Below are positions 5,885 through 9,998 of a DNA stretch of 9,998 nucleotides, piece by piece. The stretch lies in NCBI GenBank assembly GCA_026989045.1, contig JALSJY010000223.1, positions 1 to 9,998 on the forward strand, written 5' to 3'. Source of the DNA: Hyphomicrobiales bacterium. GTDB lineage: Bacteria > Pseudomonadota > Alphaproteobacteria > Rhizobiales > Devosiaceae. How positions within the stretch are numbered: the first letter of the stretch is position 1; every line of letters begins with the position of its first letter. The position numbers and the translations under genes are program-made. A model generated the notes under the pieces. It did not search any database, was not told where the DNA came from, and saw only the letters and a program-made list of their open reading frames with translations.

Positions 5885-7849
5885 CTAAGCCTGCCTCAAG
5901 TCGGGCGGAGTTGCCTCTTTTATGATTTCAATTATTGCCTCTTCTTTCGATTTAACGCTCTGCCCTTGTTGACCAAGCCTGCGCACTGAAACTGTGCCTT
6001 CATTCGCCTCTCGCTCGCCAACCACAAAAATTGCCGGCACTTTGGCGTGTGAATGTTCGCGAACTTTATAATTGATTTTTTCATTGCGTAAGTCGCTAAT
6101 AGCCCTAATGCCTTCAGCCTTTAATTGCGCAACAAGCTCTTGAGCATAGCCATCAAATTCTGAAACAATCGGCGCAACAACAACCTGCGTTGGCGCAAGC
6201 CACATAGGCATGCGACCAGCATGATTTTCAATCAAAATTCCGATAAAACGCTCAAGCGAGCCTAAGATTGCTCGGTGCAACATAACGGGGCGCTGGCGAT
6301 TGCTATCCTTATCAACATAAGAAGCATCGAGCCGCTCGGGCAACACAAAATCAAGTTGTAAAGTGCCACATTGCCACGTGCGCCCAATAGCATCTTTTAG
6401 GTGAAACTCAAGTTTGGGACCATAAAAAGCACCCTCACCTTCCACAGTTTCAAATTCACGACCCGTAGCTTTAAGCGCATCACTTAGGCTTTTTTCAGCT
6501 AAGTCCCAAATTTCATCACTTCCTGCGCGAACTTCTGGGCGAGTTGCCAGCAAAATCTTCACCTCATTAAAGCCAAGCTCTGAATATATCGAATCAAGTA
6601 AATCGCAAAAAACCTCAGTTTCGCCCTGCACTTGCTCTTCTGTGCAAAAAATATGCCCATCATCTTGGGTCATTTGCCTAACACGCATTAAACCATGTAA
6701 TGCGCCATGCGCTTCGTTGCGATGACAACAGCCAAATTCAGCAAAGCGCAGCGGCAAATCACGATATGATTTAATGCCTTGATTAAATATCTGCACGTGC
6801 GCTGGGCAATTCATAGGCTTTAGTGCCATAAGTTTTGCATTACCCGAAATCACTTGTTCCTCATCTTCCATTGATGGCACTTCATCAGGAACAACAAACA
6901 TATTGTCACGGAATTTTGCCCAGTGACCCGACTTTTCCCATAATTTCACGTCCATAAGTTCTGGAGTTTTTATTTCTTTATAATCTGCTGTGCTTACTTT
7001 GCGGCGAATATACTGCTCCATTGCATTATAGATTACAAAACCATTTGGGTGCCAAAAAACCGAACCTTGCGCCTCTTCTTGGAAGTGAAACAAGTCTAAT
7101 TCTTTGCCTAATTTACGGTGATCTCGCTTTTCAGCTTCTGCAACCATGTGCAAATATTCATCAAGCTGCTTTTGATTTGCCCAAGCTGTGCCATAAATTC
7201 TTGAAAGCACTGCATTATTACTATCACCACGCCAATATGCGCCTGCAACTTTAGTTAGCTTAAACGCTTGACCAACATCTTTGGTTGAGCGCATATGCGG
7301 GCCAAGGCACAGGTCAAACCACTGCCCCTGTTTATAAATATTTAGATTATCACCTTCAGGAATTGCATCAATCAGCTCGCCTTTATAATGCTCGCCTTTA
7401 GCAGCAAAAACCTTTTTTGCTTCTTCTCTTGACCAAACTTCTTTGGTGAAACTAGCGCCACGTTGGATAATTTGGCTCATTTTCTTTTCAATGGCTTTTA
7501 AGTCTTCAACCGAAAAAGGCTCATCACGGGCGAAATCATAATAAAAACCATTTTCAATAACTGGGCCGATAGTCACTTGCGTTGATGGCCAAAGTTCTTG
7601 CACTGCCTCTGCTAAAACGTGAGCGCAATCATGGCGAATAAGCTCAAGCGCTGCTTCATCATCTCGCATGATAAATTCGATTAAAGCGCCATCGCTTAAA
7701 ATGCTGCTTAAATCACTAAGTTCACCATTAATGCGAATTGCCACCGTCTTTTTTGCTAATGATTTGGAGATTGAATTAACAACTTCAGTTCCAGTTGCTC
7801 CCTCTTCATATTCACGAGTTGCACCATCAGGAAATTTTACACTAATCAT
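5885..7849 (-). CDS. thrS: Threonyl-tRNA synthetase
   Basis: This class II aminoacyl-tRNA synthetase charges tRNA-Thr with threonine in the cytoplasm. Its 654 residues are the normal bacterial length, in the usual order: TGS domain (1-62), editing domain with HDCAH (His73, His77) and DLCLGPH (Cys181, His185), catalytic core and C-terminal anticodon-binding domain (about 550-645). The zinc ligands that select threonine are Cys348 (MNCPAH), His399 (DDGHIF) and His525 (MLHRAILGS). All three sit at a constant offset of 14 from the E. coli enzyme. Motif 2 is RFAEFGCCHRNE with Arg377, and motif 3 is the segment around RAILGSLER. Both synthetic and editing sites look intact. The ATG at 7849 has GAGAG (7861 to 7857) upstream. 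It is the last gene of the probable operon IscU-like / yidD / thrS, 72 bases after yidD. An AT-rich spacer there may also hold its own promoter. Confidence 0.98.
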   Translation of the reverse strand: MISVKFPDGATREYEEGATGTEVVNSISKSLAKKTVAIRINGELSDLSSILSDGALIEFIMRDDEAALELIRHDCAHVLAEAVQELWPSTQVTIGPVIENGFYYDFARDEPFSVEDLKAIEKKMSQIIQRGASFTKEVWSREEAKKVFAAKGEHYKGELIDAIPEGDNLNIYKQGQWFDLCLGPHMRSTKDVGQAFKLTKVAGAYWRGDSNNAVLSRIYGTAWANQKQLDEYLHMVAEAEKRDHRKLGKELDLFHFQEEAQGSVFWHPNGFVIYNAMEQYIRRKVSTADYKEIKTPELMDVKLWEKSGHWAKFRDNMFVVPDEVPSMEDEEQVISGNAKLMALKPMNCPAHVQIFNQGIKSYRDLPLRFAEFGCCHRNEAHGALHGLMRVRQMTQDDGHIFCTEEQVQGETEVFCDLLDSIYSELGFNEVKILLATRPEVRAGSDEIWDLAEKSLSDALKATGREFETVEGEGAFYGPKLEFHLKDAIGRTWQCGTLQLDFVLPERLDASYVDKDSNRQRPVMLHRAILGSLERFIGILIENHAGRMPMWLAPTQVVVAPIVSEFDGYAQELVAQLKAEGIRAISDLRNEKINYKVREHSHAKVPAIFVVGEREANEGTVSVRRLGQQGQSVKSKEEAIIEIIKEATPPDLRQA

Positions 7850-7880
7850 AGACTTGCTCTCAAATTTGGAATCAAAACAT

Positions 7881-7897
7881 TATAATCATTTATTATA
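7881..7897 (-). promoter_or_regulatory. Possible internal promoter elements upstream of thrS
   Basis: The minus strand carries two TATAAT hexamers (7897 to 7892 and 7886 to 7881) arranged with their complements as an inverted repeat around five bases. They would place a start about 30 to 40 bases before the thrS ATG. No convincing -35 element is found at the right distance, so thrS may depend on readthrough from yidD. Confidence 0.25.
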
Positions 7898-7921
7898 GTG
7901 CTCATTAACACCAGAATAAAA

Positions 7922-8233
7922 TTATTTCCAGCGCCCATATGTCCAAGGAGCATACCAGTGGCTATTTTTTGGTAGTTCTTTTGGCACAGGATCAAACCCG
8001 TCTGTTCCGTTTGGGCGACATCTTACAATACGCGATAGTCCTATCCAGCCACCTGGCCAAAAACCAAAGCGCCAAATTGCGTCCTTGGTATATTCTGAAC
8101 AAGAGGGCAAGTGCCGGCAATTTCTCCCTGCAAAAAACGAAATTGTATAACGATAGATATTTATCAAAAAAACAGCCAAAATTTTGAATGGGAAATCTAT
8201 AATCTTGCCCAAAAGCCTAAAAAAACTAGCCAT
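7922..8233 (-). CDS. yidD: Membrane protein insertion efficiency factor YidD
   Basis: YidD is a small membrane-associated protein that assists YidC/Sec-dependent insertion of inner-membrane proteins. The 103-residue product has an amphipathic N-terminus (about 4-30) and the complete family signature: YRYTIS (27-32), NCRHLPSCSEYTKDAI (38-53) with Cys39 and Cys45, a glycine/tryptophan turn, then RIVRCRP (68-74) with Cys72, and DPVP (81-84). The C-terminal aromatic extension after DPVP is, from memory, common in rhizobial versions. The ATG at 8233 overlaps the last eight bases of the upstream IscU-like gene, which suggests translational coupling. In many bacteria yidD sits beside rnpA and yidC; here it is next to thrS, as I recall for Rhizobiales. 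Confidence 0.97.
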   Translation of the reverse strand: MASFFRLLGKIIDFPFKILAVFLINIYRYTISFFAGRNCRHLPSCSEYTKDAIWRFGFWPGGWIGLSRIVRCRPNGTDGFDPVPKELPKNSHWYAPWTYGRWK

Positions 8234-8663
8234 TTTTCTGCTCTATAATATCAAGACATTCAACAAGAGCGTCAAAAATCAACATCGTAGAGGTGTGACG
8301 GGCTGGATAATCACGCACAGATTGCAAATATTTCAAGTCTGACCACTTGCCGCTTGGCGGCTCACCATTTTCTTTTAACATAGCAAACATAATATCGCGC
8401 AATTCTCGCAATTCTTTTGGATTTGAGCCAATTATCTGTTGCGCAACAATTGAGGCCGCTGTCTGACCCAAGGCACAAGCAGATATTTCATGCGAATAAT
8501 CACTCACCACCTCATTTTTCATGTTTAATTCAACCCGCATTGACGAGCCACAAATGCGAGAAACCTTACGAAATGAGGCATCTGCTTTTTCAAGCGGCGC
8601 AATAATTGGTAAATTAGCAGCAATTTCAATAATTTTGCTAGAATAAAGGTCGGATAATTCCAT
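8226..8663 (-). CDS. IscU/NifU-N-like scaffold protein lacking the third cysteine
   Basis: The 145-residue protein has the fold pattern of the IscU/SufU/NifU-N family, which builds Fe-S clusters or relays sulfur. Cys38 (RICGSSM) and Cys63 (ACALGQTAAS) align with the first two ligands. The aspartate that follows the first cysteine in IscU (CGD) is Ser40. In the last motif (PARHTSTMLIFDAL, 120-133) the third cysteine is replaced by Ser125, with His123 close by. I recall the same pattern in rhizobial homologues, so it looks like a family trait and not decay. A TTG 24 bases upstream is open in frame, but the ATG at 8663 is chosen. It has AAGAGA eight bases before it and gives the usual N-terminus. 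It is first in the operon with yidD and thrS and divergent from folE. Confidence 0.85.
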   Translation of the reverse strand: MELSDLYSSKIIEIAANLPIIAPLEKADASFRKVSRICGSSMRVELNMKNEVVSDYSHEISACALGQTAASIVAQQIIGSNPKELRELRDIMFAMLKENGEPPSGKWSDLKYLQSVRDYPARHTSTMLIFDALVECLDIIEQKNG

Positions 8664-8680
8664 TGTTATATTCTCTTTAC

Positions 8681-8710
8681 TTGTCAACCTGACTAAGCCA
8701 CTTATATAAG
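8681..8710 (+). promoter_or_regulatory. Candidate divergent promoter of folE-hisI and the IscU-like operon
   Basis: On the plus strand TTGTCA (8681-8686, five of six to consensus) is followed after 16 bases by TATATA (8703-8708), or after 18 by TATAAG. The -10 region CTTATATAAG (8701-8710) is a perfect 10-bp palindrome and could also serve the minus-strand operon, though its -35 on that strand (TGGTAA near 8730) is poor. The folE leader would be about 35 to 40 bases. Confidence 0.45.
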
Positions 8711-8749
8711 GAAGACAATAAGCATTACCAGATATTTTAAAGATATAAA

Positions 8750-9346
8750 ATGGACTTAAAAATTAAACAGATTAGCAAACCAACAAAAGAGCAGGCTCAA
8801 GAGGCAGTTCGCACACTTATTGCATGGGCAGGTGACAACCCAGAGCGTGAGGGCGTTACTGATACTCCACAAAGGGTGACTAAGGCTTATAAAGAGATAT
8901 TTGCTGGATATGACGAAAATCCAAGCGAAATATTAAGTAAAACATTTAGAGATAATAGCGGCTATGATGATATTGTTTTATTACGAGATATAAGCTTTCA
9001 CTCGCATTGCGAACATCACCTTGTTCCGTTTTTTGGCAAAGTCCATATTGCCTATCTGCCAAATAAAGAAATTGTTGGACTATCAAAATTAGCACGCCTA
9101 ACTCATGTTTTCGCACGCCGCCTTCAAACACAAGAAAATATGACAGCGCAAATTATTGATGCAATAAACCAACATCTAAAACCACGCGGAGTAGCCGTGA
9201 TGATTGAAGCTGAACATTTATGTATGTCAATGCGCGGTGTAAGCTCACCCGGAGTTACAACGCTAACTCAATGTTTTAGCGGTGTTTTTGATAGCGATAA
9301 AAGCCAACGTAAGAAGTTTTTTGCTCTGCTGAATTTAAAAAGGTAG
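8750..9346 (+). CDS. folE: GTP cyclohydrolase I
   Basis: FolE converts GTP to 7,8-dihydroneopterin triphosphate, the first step of tetrahydrofolate synthesis, as a cytosolic decamer with zinc. The 198-residue protein is close to the normal bacterial length and complete. Zinc ligands are Cys87 and His90 in SHCEHH and Cys158 in EAEHLCMSMRG. His89 and His156 are the catalytic histidines. All lie at a constant offset of 23 from the E. coli numbering. Further family landmarks are PEREGVTDTPQRV (31-43), VGLSKLAR (109-116) and the C-terminal segment from SSPGVTTLTQCFSGVF onward. The ATG at 8750 has a weak AAAGA (8739-8743). It is the first gene of a two-gene operon with hisI, three bases downstream. 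This is the zinc-dependent type I enzyme, not the FolE2 type. Confidence 0.98.
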   Translation: MDLKIKQISKPTKEQAQEAVRTLIAWAGDNPEREGVTDTPQRVTKAYKEIFAGYDENPSEILSKTFRDNSGYDDIVLLRDISFHSHCEHHLVPFFGKVHIAYLPNKEIVGLSKLARLTHVFARRLQTQENMTAQIIDAINQHLKPRGVAVMIEAEHLCMSMRGVSSPGVTTLTQCFSGVFDSDKSQRKKFFALLNLKR

Positions 9347-9349
9347 ATT

Positions 9350-9784
9350 ATGAAAAAGTCCGATAGCTTATCAAAACAAGAATTAGAAGAAGGAGCGCTT
9401 TTTGCTCCTAATTTTAATGAAAAAGGACTAGTTAGCGCCATTGCCATTGATGCAAAAACTAACGAGGTTTTGATGTTAGCGCACATGAGCCGCCAAGCAA
9501 TTGATTTAACGCTAAAAACTGGCAAAGTGCATTATTTTTCACGCTCAAGAAATAAAATCTGGCTAAAGGGTGAGACTTCAGGTGAAATACAAAAATTGCT
9601 CGAAATACGAGTTGATTGCGACCAAGACGCACTACTATTGCTGGTAGAACAACAAGGATCAGGCGCGGCCTGTCATACAGGACGCAAAAGCTGTTTTTTT
9701 CGCTCGGTTGAGGTGAGAGGGGGTGAAACTTGCCTTAAAATAACGGGCGGTGAGCCATTATTTGACCCTAAGGACGTTTATTAG
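9350..9784 (+). CDS. hisI: Phosphoribosyl-AMP cyclohydrolase
   Basis: HisI opens the adenine ring of phosphoribosyl-AMP in the third step of histidine synthesis. The 144-residue protein is a single-function enzyme without a HisE domain, as usual in alphaproteobacteria. The metal site is plain: DCDQD gives Asp89, Asp91 and Asp93 (magnesium) with Cys90, and GAACHTGRKSCFF gives Cys108 and Cys115, the other zinc ligands. SRSRNKIWLKGETSG (64-78) is the substrate-binding loop. The ATG at 9350 uses the AGG that overlaps the folE stop, so the two genes are probably co-translated. The last 17 bases overlap the end of the convergent rhomboid gene. The other histidine genes are not in the window. Confidence 0.97.
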   Translation: MKKSDSLSKQELEEGALFAPNFNEKGLVSAIAIDAKTNEVLMLAHMSRQAIDLTLKTGKVHYFSRSRNKIWLKGETSGEIQKLLEIRVDCDQDALLLLVEQQGSGAACHTGRKSCFFRSVEVRGGETCLKITGGEPLFDPKDVY

Positions 9785-9998
9785 CTCTAGCCTTTAGTTC
9801 AAAAATAGGTGCAATCAATATTCCTGCAAAAAACCCACCAAGATGCGCCTGCCAAGCAATTTGAAAATCTCCAAAGTCAAATAAATACTCACCAACTGGA
9901 ATTAAAGCATTTAATCCAACCCAAATAAGAATGAATGACCTTGCACGAATATTACGCATCATCTCAGTAAAAGTTGCAAGCCTCCTACCAATAACAAT
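9768..9998 (-). CDS. Rhomboid-family intramembrane serine protease, C-terminal part
   Basis: The reading frame runs off the right edge, so only the last 76 residues are seen and the start lies outside. They contain a hydrophobic helix (about 23-36: FILIWVGLNALIPV), a short loop, and a second helix led by AWQAHLGGFFAGILI. This is the last core helix of rhomboid proteases, and its histidine (fragment residue 52) is the catalytic partner of a serine that must lie in the missing part. A short basic tail follows. The stop at 9768 lies inside hisI, a 17-base tail-to-tail overlap. Without the GxSG motif in view, an inactive homologue cannot be excluded. Confidence 0.85.
   Translation of the reverse strand: MVIGRRLATFTEMMRNIRARSFILIWVGLNALIPVGEYLFDFGDFQIAWQAHLGGFFAGILIAPIFELKARANKRP

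Noticed and set aside
1516..7873. GANTC (CcrM methylation) sites in spacers, for example at 1516, 3620, 5465, 5774 and 7869
   Set aside because: Such five-base sites are expected at this frequency by chance, so no claim is made.
7850..7921. Autoregulatory thrS leader mimicking tRNA-Thr, or a T-box
   Set aside because: The spacer from yidD is only 72 bases, with no anticodon-like hairpin; T-boxes belong mainly to Gram-positive bacteria.
8226..8663. Reading the missing third cysteine as a broken gene
   Set aside because: The frame is intact, the rest of the family pattern is well kept, and I recall the same substitution in rhizobial homologues.
8664..8687. TTG start giving an IscU-like protein eight residues longer
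   Set aside because: The ATG at 8663 has a better-placed AAGAGA and gives the normal family N-terminus.
1..9998. Defence system, phage, transposon or CRISPR array
   Set aside because: All genes are housekeeping, metabolic or envelope types with uniform base composition. No nuclease, integrase, transposase or regular repeat array is present.

Overview
The window reads as ordinary chromosomal backbone of an AT-rich alphaproteobacterium, most likely of the order Rhizobiales (Hyphomicrobiales). Three things point there. The first is the cluster thrS / yidD / IscU-like scaffold facing folE-hisI, which I remember as typical of that order. The second is a periplasmic repeat protein (4439-5398) of a kind I recall as a conserved hypothetical in rhizobia. 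The third is a pair of overlapping CtrA-type boxes (TTAA-N7-TTAA) upstream of the lytic transglycosylase gene. The species cannot be named from sequence alone. I see no transposase, integrase, phage gene, CRISPR array, tRNA or rRNA.

Layout. 35-1477 (-) is an NAD(P)-dependent aldehyde dehydrogenase with a recognisable promoter. 1657-2616 (+) is a ten-helix membrane protein of the bile acid:sodium symporter (BASS) superfamily. It ends 5 bases from the convergent gene 2622-3470 (-), an SLT-type lytic transglycosylase without a signal peptide. The following 273-base spacer holds the CtrA-type boxes and two inverted repeats, one of them resembling a widespread GTCATTCTGA-type intergenic palindrome. 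3744-4334 (-) is a YdjA-like nitroreductase, divergent from 4439-5398 (+), an exported protein of three degenerate beta repeats. A perfect stem-loop separates it from the small two-helix membrane protein at 5479-5664 (-).

The right half is housekeeping. On the minus strand, an IscU/NifU-N-like protein (8226-8663), yidD (7922-8233, overlapping by 8 bases) and thrS (5885-7849) probably form one operon. On the plus strand, folE (8750-9346) and hisI (9350-9784) are 3 bases apart and form a second operon. It shares an 86-base divergent promoter region with the first. The 3' end of a rhomboid-family protease gene (9768 to the right edge, -) overlaps hisI tail to tail by 17 bases.

Functionally the right half supplies threonyl-tRNA, membrane protein insertion, Fe-S or sulfur transfer, tetrahydrofolate/pterin synthesis and histidine synthesis. 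The left half is metabolic and envelope genes with no single pathway. I do not see a convincing new multi-gene system. The items most worth a second look are the CtrA-like control region of the transglycosylase, the 13-bp perfect inverted repeat inside that gene's 3' end, the triple-repeat periplasmic protein, and the IscU-like protein that lacks two canonical cluster ligands. No gene-free stretch exceeds 300 bases.
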